Shown: positions 33,235 to 41,804 of the stretch, piece after piece
How positions within the stretch are numbered: position 1 is the stretch's first letter
Layout of the letters: each line of letters begins with the position of its first letter
Assembly (NCBI GenBank): GCA_001898035.1
Contig: MKRX01000015.1
Coordinates: 211,614-275,613, forward strand
DNA: 64,000 nucleotides
Source of the DNA: Armatimonadetes bacterium 55-13
GTDB lineage: Bacteria; Armatimonadota; Fimbriimonadia; Fimbriimonadales; Fimbriimonadaceae
Direction of reading: 5' to 3'
Notes under the pieces: generated by a model
Databases searched by the model: none
What the model was told of the DNA's origin: nothing
Seen by the model: the letters and a program-made list of their open reading frames with translations, nothing else
Program-made: the position numbers and the translations under genes

Positions 33235-34224
33235 ATGATCTCGGTGGATGCGTTCAGCTCTCTCAGTCAGCAAGAGCAGATCAACCGATTGCAAATGCTA
33301 GGAGAACGGGCTCTACTAGAGTGGGACATTTCCGCAGAGCGAATCGAGCCACTGGTTCACGCTGAGAACACGACGTTTCATGTTTTTAGCCCGCAGGGCG
33401 AGTTCAATCTCAGAATCAGTCGCCCTGGTTATCAATCGACTTCCAATATCCAAAGTGAACTCGCCTTCCTTTCCGCTCTTCGCCAAGAAGGATTTAGGGT
33501 TCCCGATCCGGTACAAGACCGCCTCGTTACGGCCTCGGTCCCTGAAGTACCCGAAGCGAGAGACTGCGTGCTGTTCAGGTGGATGAATGGAGAGTTCCGA
33601 CGTGAGAATCTTTCATCTGACGAATCGAGAATGGTCGGAGCGGCCATGGCCCAATTGCATGAGTTCTCCGCGCGATGGAATCCGCCAGCCGGGTTTGACC
33701 GCCAACACAACCATGAATGGGCGGTGCAACCTCGAACTCCGCGACCATTCGATGACCCCATCGAGGGGATTGCGGAAGAAGATCGATTGCTCCTCCGCAA
33801 CGTTCACGACGAATCGCGGGAACTCCTTCGATCGCTTAGAGAGACTCCCGAGACGTTTGGGCTCATTCATGCCGACTTACATGTGGGCAACCTGCTGTTT
33901 GACGACGGGCAATTGAACATCATCGATTTCGACGATGCGGGATTTGCGTTCCTGTACTACGACTTCGCATCTTCACTGGCTTTCCAGGTTTCGCGTCCCA
34001 ACTTCGTTGAGGTTCGCGACGCGCTGTTGGCTGGATACGAATCGGTCAAGAGCCTGCCGCCTCACACCGAGAGCATGGTGCGACCCTTTTTGAGAATGCG
34101 ACTGGGGGGAGTGGCAACTTGGATATTGAAACGAACGGATAATCCTGCGTTTCGAGAAACGGCTCCGCAGTGGGTGAGATCGTTTTGTGACAGCATTCGA
34201 AAACTGGATGACTACTCCTACTAG
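33235..34224 (+). CDS. APH-fold kinase (choline/aminoglycoside phosphotransferase family)
   Basis: A 329-residue protein of the phosphotransferase fold. It has a Brenner-type catalytic loop GLIHADLHVGNLLF with Asp in HADLHxGN, and a downstream metal-binding IIDFDDAG. The N-lobe with LRISRPGYQS and ALRQEGFRVPDPV is consistent with this fold. Members act on small molecules such as homoserine, choline or aminoglycosides; substrate not readable here. Several in-frame starts exist; ATG 33235 is used. Confidence 0.85.
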   Translation: MISVDAFSSLSQQEQINRLQMLGERALLEWDISAERIEPLVHAENTTFHVFSPQGEFNLRISRPGYQSTSNIQSELAFLSALRQEGFRVPDPVQDRLVTASVPEVPEARDCVLFRWMNGEFRRENLSSDESRMVGAAMAQLHEFSARWNPPAGFDRQHNHEWAVQPRTPRPFDDPIEGIAEEDRLLLRNVHDESRELLRSLRETPETFGLIHADLHVGNLLFDDGQLNIIDFDDAGFAFLYYDFASSLAFQVSRPNFVEVRDALLAGYESVKSLPPHTESMVRPFLRMRLGGVATWILKRTDNPAFRETAPQWVRSFCDSIRKLDDYSY

Positions 34225-34324
34225 CTCATTACCAGGGTAGGCAACACTCGCGTTCTTGCCGGGTAAGTCCCATCGTGGACTGCCGATACTCTTGCTTAGC
34301 GGCCACGAGGAAGTGGTCAGTCAG

Positions 34325-35710
34325 GTGAAGAATTTGCGTCAGGGACTAGGCCACACACAGCGAGTAGAAACCGGTACAACGCTTCGCGTCGATCCACGTG
34401 TAGTGCTTGCAAGCTACCTCTTGCAACTCAACCAAGCAGAACTCGACCAGGCTCTCGAGACGGAGTTAAATGAGAATCCGGCTCTCGAACGGCTTCAAGA
34501 TGAGCAGGAGCCGATTCAGGAAGAAACGATCTTGAAGACGGTCGCGCCTCATGAGCTGAGGCCATCTAGCGATGATTTTGAGTTCCATCGCAGCCTGCCT
34601 CAAGATGAGGTCTCCGATTGGCTCGACTTTGCCGCGACAGGGACCAGTCTGTGGGACCATCTCCGCGCTCAACTTATCCCGGTGCTGCCCCAAAGCCTTC
34701 ATTTGGTCGGCGAGTACATGATCGAATGCGTGGACGAAAAAGGATACATGACGACTCCCGTGGAAGAGGTTGCCCTGGCCACGGGATGCGCGCTTGAACA
34801 TGCCGAGTGGGTCCTGGCGAAACTGCAGTATTGCGAACCAGCGGGCGTGGGCGCGGCGAATCTTCAAGAATGCCTCCTCTTGCAGCTGCGCAATCCCGAG
34901 ACCTTGGAGCAGAAGCTCGCTCGGGCTATTGTGAAAGGCTATTTGGACGACCTGATCGCTCGACGAACGATGAAAATCACGCGTCGATTTAAGGTGATGC
35001 CCGACGTGGTGGAAGCGGCCTTTCAGGAAGTCCTTCTTTTGACTCCGTACCCAGGAGAGTCTTTTGGCGGGGCGCCCACCACGCGGTCCGTTCGCGGACA
35101 AGGCGTGGCCGCCGACTTGCTTCTCACCCGCGAAGAGTCGGGCTGGCAAGTGGAAGTGAAAGGTGTCGACCCCGCCAATTTGGCCCTCAATCGGGAGTAC
35201 AGGAAGCGGCACAAAGAGCTGAATCAAATGGAGCGTGCGCCGAAAGATGAGAAACGTCACGTTGCCCACTATGTTCAGAGAGCGGAAGACTTCATCGGGT
35301 GTATTCGCCAACGTCGTCAAACTATGCGAAAGATCGGCGAATACCTGGTTCAAAACCAGTCAAGCTTTGTATCTACTGGTTCCTACGAGTTTCTGCGCCC
35401 CCTTACCCGGACCAAAATGGCGGAAGAGCTGGGACTTCACGAATCGACGATCAGCCGAGCGACGATGGATAAATATGTCCAGATTTCCACCGGTGAGATC
35501 GTTCCATTCGAGGTGTTCTTCAAACCTGCACTCCGCGTTCAGAAGATGATCGAAGAGATCCTTCAGCACGAGAATCCAGATAATCCTTTGAGCGATGAAG
35601 CGATTGCTCGACTGCTGGAGAAGAAGGGCGTACAGGTAGCACGTCGTACGGTGAACAAGTACAGAGATCGGACCAAGCTACTTTCGTCTCGAAAGCGGCG
35701 ATCTGCCTAG
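34325..35710 (+). CDS. rpoN: RNA polymerase sigma-54 factor
   Basis: The alternative sigma factor for -24/-12 promoters that needs AAA+ activators. Region I (TTLRVDPRVVLASYLLQLNQAELDQALETELNENPALE) is the activator-response region, the core-binding region II follows, an HTH (MAEELGLHESTISRATMDKYV) is at about 380-405, and the C-terminal RpoN box is ARRTVNKYRD. The start is unclear: TTG 34256, GTG 34313 (preceded by GAGGA) and GTG 34325 are possible; the last gives the usual short N-terminus. No sigma-54 activator is adjacent. Confidence 0.92.
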   Translation: MKNLRQGLGHTQRVETGTTLRVDPRVVLASYLLQLNQAELDQALETELNENPALERLQDEQEPIQEETILKTVAPHELRPSSDDFEFHRSLPQDEVSDWLDFAATGTSLWDHLRAQLIPVLPQSLHLVGEYMIECVDEKGYMTTPVEEVALATGCALEHAEWVLAKLQYCEPAGVGAANLQECLLLQLRNPETLEQKLARAIVKGYLDDLIARRTMKITRRFKVMPDVVEAAFQEVLLLTPYPGESFGGAPTTRSVRGQGVAADLLLTREESGWQVEVKGVDPANLALNREYRKRHKELNQMERAPKDEKRHVAHYVQRAEDFIGCIRQRRQTMRKIGEYLVQNQSSFVSTGSYEFLRPLTRTKMAEELGLHESTISRATMDKYVQISTGEIVPFEVFFKPALRVQKMIEEILQHENPDNPLSDEAIARLLEKKGVQVARRTVNKYRDRTKLLSSRKRRSA

Positions 35711-35750
35711 GAAGAGAATTCTTCTCGATTGATTCTGCTAGAGTTCCCGA

Positions 35751-36341
35751 ATGAGCGAGACCTTTCGAGAGGCGCTCGTCCGTGAGTTGACGGAGAGTTT
35801 AGAATCAGGCGAATTCGTGGAGATTCACCGCAATCCGGAGAGTCCTGCGAATTTCGCCGTTGGCGTGATTCAGAGGATAGAGACGCGATCCGTCGTTTTT
35901 CAGAATATCGATCACGAGGGACGTTTCGAAGATCTTCCGGAGGAACTTATGCTCTCGAAGATCTTCCTCGTCAGGCGAAAGACGCTTTACCTGCGGAGGC
36001 TTCGGTGCCTTTTTGACGGGCAAGTGGCGGAGAGAGCAGCGCTCCAGGTCATCGATGTTCGTCGCCGGGAGAGTCGCATTCAAGCCCTGACGGCGGCGAA
36101 GGCTACCGGACAAGCCGTGAGCATTTGGATTGGTGGAGATCGAATAGAAGGACTGGTATTGGAGGTTGGAACCCAACACTTTCGGCTTCGCGAGTTCGCA
36201 ACAGAGGGTCATGAGGACGGGATCGGAATCTATTCGCACAAGATCGTAGAAAGGGTGCGCGCGGGATCATTCGATGAGACGGCCTGCAACTATTTGGCAC
36301 AAAACCCGGTTCCACTCGGGTTAAACTCACGCCCGTCATGA
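35751..36341 (+). CDS. Protein with two Sm-like beta-barrel repeats
   Basis: A 196-residue protein of unknown function. Two similar blocks, about 18-83 (SGEFVEIHRN..FAVGVIQRIETRSVVFQNIDHEGRF) and about 120-185 (TGQAVSIWIGGDRIEGLVLEVGTQHFRLREFATEGH), suggest a duplicated small beta-barrel, with basic linker (RRRESRIQA). Sm-like barrels of this form often bind nucleic acid or act as scaffolds, but no family was recognised. It lies 40 bases after rpoN, and its stop overlaps the start of the DppA-like gene as ATGA. Confidence 0.65.
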   Translation: MSETFREALVRELTESLESGEFVEIHRNPESPANFAVGVIQRIETRSVVFQNIDHEGRFEDLPEELMLSKIFLVRRKTLYLRRLRCLFDGQVAERAALQVIDVRRRESRIQALTAAKATGQAVSIWIGGDRIEGLVLEVGTQHFRLREFATEGHEDGIGIYSHKIVERVRAGSFDETACNYLAQNPVPLGLNSRPS

Positions 36342-37180
36342 AAGTATTTATTTCGGCGGACATCGAAGGCATCACGGGACTGGTGTCTTGGTCACACTGC
36401 GGAAGGCCGGACGGCAAACACTTCGACTTTCCATTTGCGCGGCGGATGATGACCCACGACGTGAATGCGGCGGTGCGAGGCGCTCGGGCCGCTGGTGCAA
36501 CCGAGATCGTCATCAAAGACAGTCATGGCACTAGCAAAAACCTGCTCATCGACGAGTTGGAAGCTGGCGTCCGGTTGGTATCCGGGCACGGAGCAGGGAT
36601 CGATGGGATGATGCAGGGCATCGATGAAACGTTCGATGCCGCGATGCTCGTCGGATATCACGCGATGGCGGGGACGACGGCGGGAATTATGGAGCACACG
36701 ATTACAGGGGGAGTCCATCGGCTCAGAATCAATGGAATTCCTTGTGGGGAAATCGCGCTAAGCGCGGGTGTGGCCGGTCGGTATGGGGTGCCTTTAGTCT
36801 TTATTTCTAGCGACGAAGCCGGCTGTGCCGAGGCCTCAGAGCGCATCTTCGGCATTCGAACGGCGGCCGTTAAGAAAGGAATCGGACGCTATATGGGAGA
36901 GTGCAAGCACCCCAGTGAAACTGGCCCACTCATCGAAGAAACCGCACGCGAGTCCCTCATCCACCGATCGGCGGTGCGCCCCTGGCTGCCTTCGGAACCG
37001 ACCACGATTGCCGTCGAATTCAATCGCTCCGAAGAGGCGGACATGGGAGCGAAGCTTTTCTTTGCCAAGCGGGTGGACGCCTATACGTTAGAGGTCACCT
37101 TCGACTCCTATTTAGAAGCTCACCGAGCCTGCTGGAATCTGATGGCGATGTCTTTTGAAGGCATTTCCGCTCAGCACTAA
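36338..37180 (+). CDS. M55-family D-aminopeptidase (DppA-like)
   Basis: Removes N-terminal D-amino acids from small peptides (D-Ala-D-Ala in the family). The 280-residue protein has the family start MKVFISADIEGITG (Asp8 and Glu10 are metal ligands), KDSHGTSKN, GYHAMAGTTAGIMEHT and a long C-terminal domain. Start codon overlaps the previous stop (ATGA), so it is translationally coupled to the barrel protein. A role in peptidoglycan peptide reuse is plausible. Confidence 0.93.
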   Translation: MKVFISADIEGITGLVSWSHCGRPDGKHFDFPFARRMMTHDVNAAVRGARAAGATEIVIKDSHGTSKNLLIDELEAGVRLVSGHGAGIDGMMQGIDETFDAAMLVGYHAMAGTTAGIMEHTITGGVHRLRINGIPCGEIALSAGVAGRYGVPLVFISSDEAGCAEASERIFGIRTAAVKKGIGRYMGECKHPSETGPLIEETARESLIHRSAVRPWLPSEPTTIAVEFNRSEEADMGAKLFFAKRVDAYTLEVTFDSYLEAHRACWNLMAMSFEGISAQH

Positions 37181-38088
37181 GCCGAGCGGCTGAGCAAGAC
37201 CTGAGCGGCAACCATCAGTTTTTCCATCTTGGATGTGCGGGCACGAGTGCTAAAGACGTCATAGTCGCGCTCCTCGATCTTGTTGAGAATTCTGGCGTAG
37301 AGAATTCGCGCGAGTTTCACCGGCCGTTGAGCTTCCGCAGGGAGGAGGCGAATCCCGCGATCCGCTTCAGCATAGAGAGCGCGTGCCCGCGCGATCTCAA
37401 ACTGCATCAGGCTCTTAAAAGCTGGCGTGATTTTGCGGTTCCTAAAATCTTCTTCGGAGACCCCAAACGATTGCAAGTCTTCCAGTGGGACATAGATGCG
37501 GTTGCGGTCCAGATCCTCGCCGATGTCGCGCAGGAAATTGGTGAGTTGCATCGCCTCGCCAAGAGCTTGCGCGGATCGATGCGCCTGGGAGTTGGAAGGA
37601 GCGCCCATGGCGCAACACATCATCAATCCAACGGCAGACGCGCTTCCTCTCATGTAATCTCTTAGATCGCCAAAGGTGGGATAGCGATCCACGTGGAGGT
37701 CCTGCTCCATGGCGTCCAAGAAACGCATGGGCTCATCCAGAGGAATATGGACCTCTTTCATGACATCGCAAAACGCGCGCATGACCGGGTGATCTGGGCG
37801 AACACCGTCTAGGCCGCGGCGCAATTGTGATCGCCAGCCCTCGAGATAACTCCTGCTTTCCTCCAGAGATAGGCCGTCAGGGTTGTCTACCCATTCGTCT
37901 GGGACTCGGACAAAGGCGTAGATTGCATGCGTTCGCCGCCGCATCTCGGGTTTGAAGCGACTCGTGGCGAAATAATAAGTTGTTCCGAATCGACGATGAA
38001 TACGCTTACAGACAGCGTAGTCCGCCGAGCTGGCAAAGGCCTCTTCAAGTTCCTCCATCGCTTGTGGTTCGGGAGCAGCGACTCTCAC
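37177..38088 (-). CDS. crtB: Phytoene/squalene synthase family
   Basis: Head-to-head prenyl synthase, most likely making phytoene. The two Asp-rich metal sites are present, DEWVD (64-68) and DIGED (188-192), with QLTNFLRDIGEDLDRNRIYVPLEDL typical of bacterial CrtB. 303 residues, normal length. GTG start with an alternative ATG 10 codons in. It follows plsC-like and lipoprotein genes on the same strand, with short gaps. Squalene synthesis (HpnC/HpnD) is the main alternative; no phytoene desaturase is in the window. Confidence 0.88.
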   Translation of the reverse strand: MRVAAPEPQAMEELEEAFASSADYAVCKRIHRRFGTTYYFATSRFKPEMRRRTHAIYAFVRVPDEWVDNPDGLSLEESRSYLEGWRSQLRRGLDGVRPDHPVMRAFCDVMKEVHIPLDEPMRFLDAMEQDLHVDRYPTFGDLRDYMRGSASAVGLMMCCAMGAPSNSQAHRSAQALGEAMQLTNFLRDIGEDLDRNRIYVPLEDLQSFGVSEEDFRNRKITPAFKSLMQFEIARARALYAEADRGIRLLPAEAQRPVKLARILYARILNKIEERDYDVFSTRARTSKMEKLMVAAQVLLSRSA

Positions 38089-38113
38089 AATATCAACCTA
38101 CGTAACTTGGCGA

Positions 38114-38770
38114 TCAGTCAGCGGCGGGCTTTTCTGAACGATTTCTGAATCGGCGCATATCCCAGCGTTCGTTCACATCGAGCGTTCCCCGCACTAAGAT
38201 ATTGAACGATTCTTTTGACTGACGCGACTCCTGGCCGAGGCTTTCCAGGCGGGTCGCGACGGCGGTCCGGGTTCTCTGGGCGAGATCCTCTCCTAGGGGA
38301 ACAGGTGGGGCGAAGCCGATGTACGCTTCCGGTCGCTGGTGAAGAGACATTTCATAACGAATGGCGACGGGGATGATGGAGGCGGAGGGCACTTTGGAAG
38401 CGACAACTTCCAAAGCTCTGCCGAAAGAAAGCAAGGTTGGGGGCGGATGCAGTTGCCCTTCGGCAAAGAGGACCAACGAACGGGCCTGATCGCGCATCAA
38501 GCGAATAGTTCTCCTGACGGTTTGGGCTCGCTTTATCGGATCATCAATGGGATAAGGCATGCCTCCGACTTTTGAGAAGAGAGGAAAGGCGTCAAATTCT
38601 TGAATCCAGTCAAGACTTCTTAGGCCAAGACTCGTGACGACGTGATACATCAGATATCCGTCGAACCAGCCGTGGTGGTTGGGCACTAAAATCGAGGGGG
38701 CGAGAATGGGCTCAGCAGGCGGGCTCCAATAAACGGTGCGGAAATGACGCCGGACCGAGCGGCGGATCAT
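38114..38770 (-). CDS. PlsC-type acyltransferase
   Basis: A 218-residue acyltransferase with the NHx4D-type catalytic motif NHHGWFDG (about 33-40) and the glycerol-phosphate-binding LFAEGQ (about 107-112). The ATG at 38770 has GGTGGA upstream; the longer frame would overlap the lipoprotein gene. 1-acyl-glycerol-3-phosphate acylation is the default role. The next gene encodes a phytoene synthase 25 bases away, so acylation of a carotenoid glycoside is a second possibility, as inference only. Confidence 0.87.
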   Translation of the reverse strand: MIRRSVRRHFRTVYWSPPAEPILAPSILVPNHHGWFDGYLMYHVVTSLGLRSLDWIQEFDAFPLFSKVGGMPYPIDDPIKRAQTVRRTIRLMRDQARSLVLFAEGQLHPPPTLLSFGRALEVVASKVPSASIIPVAIRYEMSLHQRPEAYIGFAPPVPLGEDLAQRTRTAVATRLESLGQESRQSKESFNILVRGTLDVNERWDMRRFRNRSEKPAAD

Positions 38771-38819
38771 TCCACCGACTCTACGCCCAACCCAACCCTC
38801 GTCTTGTGAATTCAGACGG

Positions 38820-39146
38820 CTACTCTTCGCTACCCATGTCGGCGCCGCCCGCGGGCGCTCCACCGTTTGCGGCAGCTCGGCGGGCCATATCTTTGGCAGC
38901 CGATCCGACGCCACCACCGCCCGCACCCTGTACGCTATCCGAGCCGGTTACCGGCGTCATCCCGCCTACGTTCGGTCCCATCGGCGCGATTCCTCCGCCG
39001 TTACCGCCGACCGGCGCTTGGGCAGAAGTTGTGGCAGGTGGCGTTTGACCATCGGGCGTTGCGGGCTCAGCAGGCTTGTTGCAGGCCCAAACCGTCACGC
39101 CAAGCGACATCAAGATGAGCATGCGGGCGATCTTCATGTGCATCAC
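38820..39146 (-). CDS. Gly/Pro-rich lipoprotein
   Basis: A 108-residue predicted lipoprotein. The signal peptide ends VWACN (lipobox-like, Cys22). The mature protein is low complexity with Gly, Pro, Ala and Met and little predicted fold (PVGGNGGGIAPMGPNVGGMTP, AGGGGVGSAAKDMARRAAANGGAPAGG). Function unknown. It heads the plsC-crtB strand, separated by about 50 bases. Confidence 0.65.
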   Translation of the reverse strand: MMHMKIARMLILMSLGVTVWACNKPAEPATPDGQTPPATTSAQAPVGGNGGGIAPMGPNVGGMTPVTGSDSVQGAGGGGVGSAAKDMARRAAANGGAPAGGADMGSEE

Positions 39147-39195
39147 TTTACGCGAGAGGACACTCGGAAAGGCAGAAAAGAGGCAAAATCATGAA

Positions 39196-40317
39196 ATGAT
39201 TGATCCACGCGTGACGAAGCTCGCGGAGCTTTTGTGCACTCACTCCTGCAAATTGACATCGGACGATAAAGTCCTGATCCACGCCTTCGATATTCCCGAA
39301 GAGTCGGTGGCGGAGATCGTCCGAATCGCTCAATCGAAGGGAGCACAAGTGGCCGTTCGTTTGGAGAGCAGCTTGGTGCGACGTCAACTCATGCTGGGCA
39401 TGACGCTTGAGAATGCCCGCACCTGCGCGGCGATTGAGAAGTTTGAGATGGAGCAGATGACCGCTTACATCGCGCTCCGGGGGAGCAATAACTACGCGGA
39501 ATCCAGTGACGTGCCGGATGAGACCCAACAGATGTGGAATCTGGAGTATACGATTCCCGTCGTATTTGGGGTCCGCGTTCCTAAGACGAAGTGGGTGGCC
39601 CTCCGATGGCCTACATCGAGCATGGCTCAGCAGGCGAACATGAGTACGCCCGCCTTTGAACGCTTTTACTTCGATGTCTGCACGCTAGATTACGGCAAGA
39701 TGGCGGAGGCGGCCAAGCCATTGAAAGACTTGATGGACCGAACCGATCGCGTCCACATCAAAGGACCGGGAACAGACTTCAGTATGTCGATTAAGGGGAT
39801 CGGCTCAGTGCCGTGCGCAGGAGAAGCCAATATTCCGGATGGCGAGTGTTTTTCCGCTCCGGTCTTGGATTCCGTGAACGGCGTGGTGCAGTTCAACACC
39901 GTTTCTCTTTACCAAGGGACTGAGTTCAAGGACATTCGCTACGTCATCAAAGATGGCAAGATTATCGAAGCCACGGCCGGGGCGAACACGGAAAAGCTGA
40001 ATCAGATTTTAGATACCGACGCCGGAGCGCGTTACTTTGGCGAGTTTGCGATCGGGTTCAATCCCTACGTTCTCCATCCCATGAAGGACACCTTGTTCGA
40101 TGAGAAGATTGCAGGATCCTTTCACTTTACGCCCGGAAACGCCTACGATCCGCCCGGAGGCAATGGTAACAAGAGCGCCGTTCATTGGGATACGGTGATG
40201 ATCCAGCGCCCCGAATACGGAGGAGGCGAGATCTGGTTTGACGATATTCTGATTCGAAAAGATGGCTTGTTCACGTTGCCGGAATTACAAGCCTTAAACC
40301 CCGAGAACCTGGGCTGA
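39196..40317 (+). CDS. M29-family aminopeptidase
   Basis: A 373-residue dizinc or dicobalt aminopeptidase of the thermophilic aminopeptidase family. It has the expected blocks NIPDGECFSAP (metal-ligand Glu), GEFAIGFNP, the His of SFHFTPGNAYDPPGG, and HWDTVMI near the C-terminus. Start ATG 39196 chosen because the upstream in-frame part lies in the divergent lipoprotein promoter. Releases N-terminal residues from peptides in the cytoplasm. Confidence 0.93.
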   Translation: MIDPRVTKLAELLCTHSCKLTSDDKVLIHAFDIPEESVAEIVRIAQSKGAQVAVRLESSLVRRQLMLGMTLENARTCAAIEKFEMEQMTAYIALRGSNNYAESSDVPDETQQMWNLEYTIPVVFGVRVPKTKWVALRWPTSSMAQQANMSTPAFERFYFDVCTLDYGKMAEAAKPLKDLMDRTDRVHIKGPGTDFSMSIKGIGSVPCAGEANIPDGECFSAPVLDSVNGVVQFNTVSLYQGTEFKDIRYVIKDGKIIEATAGANTEKLNQILDTDAGARYFGEFAIGFNPYVLHPMKDTLFDEKIAGSFHFTPGNAYDPPGGNGNKSAVHWDTVMIQRPEYGGGEIWFDDILIRKDGLFTLPELQALNPENLG

Positions 40318-40334
40318 TTCCCGATTCTTTACAT

Positions 40335-40358
40335 AACGGCGGGGTTCATCCCGCCGTT
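40335..40358. terminator. Bidirectional terminator
   Basis: A perfect 9-base stem, AACGGCGGG (40335-40343) with CCCGCCGTT (40350-40358), six-base loop, between the convergent genes ending at 40317 and 40360. Followed by TTCTATTT on the plus strand. Confidence 0.8.
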
Positions 40359-40359
40359 T

Positions 40360-41157
40360 CTATTTATCGTTGCCGGCGTCGTCTTGAAGACTGCTTTCGA
40401 AGAGTTTTCGGAGCCGCTCTCTCTCTTCTCGGTCCTTTTCTCGACGCTTCACATCGTCATAGTACGACTTGTCCATGCGCTCGCCTCTTTTGAGATTGGG
40501 GTTATCTCTTAGCTTCCGCGAACCGAATTGAGATCCTCCGCGAGAGTAGACCCAGAACGGAATTCGATTAGCGGCATAGGCCCATGCGATGGGGAGATGA
40601 AGGGCGGCGATGACACCCATGAGAGGGTTTCCCGCGCCCATTAACAAAACCGTGGTGGCAGCCGTGATCCAACCCAACCACTTCCCAGCTACAGGAACAA
40701 TGCCGTAAAGCATGATAGTTTGGGTTTGATTTCGAGTACACCAGATCACGGTGATGGCAGCTTCCGGCAACCACATTCCCGCCAAGATGTAGCCCTTATT
40801 TGTCAGCGGCCCTAACGTGCTGACGATGAGAGCGGGCAAAAGGATCATCACCAACCAAACGACAAGATATTTGGTCGTTCCCAGATCTCGTTCAACGGAC
40901 CCGCCCGTGAAGAAAATCCACATGCAGAGGAAAACGAAGAAGAGGAGACTGAGGCCATCAAAGAATGGCGTAAAGGCCCAGGGATAGGTCAGGAGGGTCC
41001 ACGGTTGTTGCCAACCGGGAGCAAGGACAAATTGCTCCATTCCCTTAGTCGCGGTCAACCAAAAGATAAGCGACGTTACGATCATCGATGCGATGATGCT
41101 GACGGTCACCGGCGCGCCCTGTCTTCGGAACCAACTCATACCGTTCGTAAATGCCAT
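40360..41157 (-). CDS. Rhomboid/derlin-like membrane protein without catalytic Ser
   Basis: A 265-residue protein with about six membrane segments (around 16-35, 55-75, 80-100, 115-135, 140-160 and 165-185) and a charged cytoplasmic tail (KRREKDREERERLRKLF). The overall pattern fits the rhomboid-like superfamily, including WTLLTYPWAF-FF on loop 1 and AALHLP on the last helix. The usual catalytic GxSx is replaced by GMWL (AGMWLPEA), so it is probably non-proteolytic. ATG 41157 is used; a longer frame adds no conserved sequence. Confidence 0.7.
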   Translation of the reverse strand: MAFTNGMSWFRRQGAPVTVSIIASMIVTSLIFWLTATKGMEQFVLAPGWQQPWTLLTYPWAFTPFFDGLSLLFFVFLCMWIFFTGGSVERDLGTTKYLVVWLVMILLPALIVSTLGPLTNKGYILAGMWLPEAAITVIWCTRNQTQTIMLYGIVPVAGKWLGWITAATTVLLMGAGNPLMGVIAALHLPIAWAYAANRIPFWVYSRGGSQFGSRKLRDNPNLKRGERMDKSYYDDVKRREKDREERERLRKLFESSLQDDAGNDK

Positions 41158-41222
41158 GGGTCTTCTCGTATTATGCGTATCTACTCCGTGCAACCTCATA
41201 GCAAAGCTTGCCGTTCGGCATA

Positions 41223-41804
41223 ATGAGGCCAAGGGTCGTGAAGTATTTCGTCGTTCTTCCAGACGGGCAAAGATTTGGTCCGGCGGATTTGCCTTTGCTG
41301 AATCAGTGGGCCAGCGAAGGCAGGATTTTGCCCGACACGCTTCTTGAAGAGGAGGGTACCTTGCGACGCCTCTCGGCCTCCGCCCTGCCCGGCCTGAACC
41401 TAGCGGGTACGATGGCTCAACCAACGTCACCGATGACGAATTCCAACCCCTTTCCGCCGACGGGTCAAGCACCTCTCTATCCGGGGCAACCCGATGCGCA
41501 GGGATACCAGGGTTACTATCGTGGCCCGGGTCCGGGTGTTGGATTTGGCGAGAGCGATCTCAATCTCGCTTGGATCTTCGGTGCTCTTTCCTTACTCGTC
41601 TGCTTCGGCGGTGGCTGCTTTCCCGGATGTGGTCTGATTGGCCTGGTGTTTCCCATTCTGGGTTTGGTGTTTGCGAACAAAGCCCAACAGAAAGGACATC
41701 CTAATACCCAGGGAGCTCGCATTCTTTGCATCGTCGGATTAGTTCTTCAAATCCTCTCGCTCATCGGCGCCGTCGGGCTTATGACGCTAGGCAATCGATT
41801 TTAG
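41223..41804 (+). CDS. GYF-like domain / DUF4190-like membrane protein
   Basis: A 193-residue protein: an N-terminal GYF_2-like domain (VVKYFVVLPDGQRFGPADLPLLNQWASEGRILPDTLL, about 5-41), a Pro/Gln/Gly-rich linker (about 60-105), and two C-terminal membrane helices with Gly-rich turns (FGALSLLVCFGGGCFPGCGLIGLVFPILGLVFANKA). This layout is widespread in bacteria with unknown role. ATG 41223 preferred; GTG 41238 with AAGG before it is an alternative. Confidence 0.8.
   Translation: MRPRVVKYFVVLPDGQRFGPADLPLLNQWASEGRILPDTLLEEEGTLRRLSASALPGLNLAGTMAQPTSPMTNSNPFPPTGQAPLYPGQPDAQGYQGYYRGPGPGVGFGESDLNLAWIFGALSLLVCFGGGCFPGCGLIGLVFPILGLVFANKAQQKGHPNTQGARILCIVGLVLQILSLIGAVGLMTLGNRF

Noticed and set aside
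34466-35353. Long open frame opposite rpoN
   Set aside because: Shadow of a strongly supported gene; no coding features of its own.
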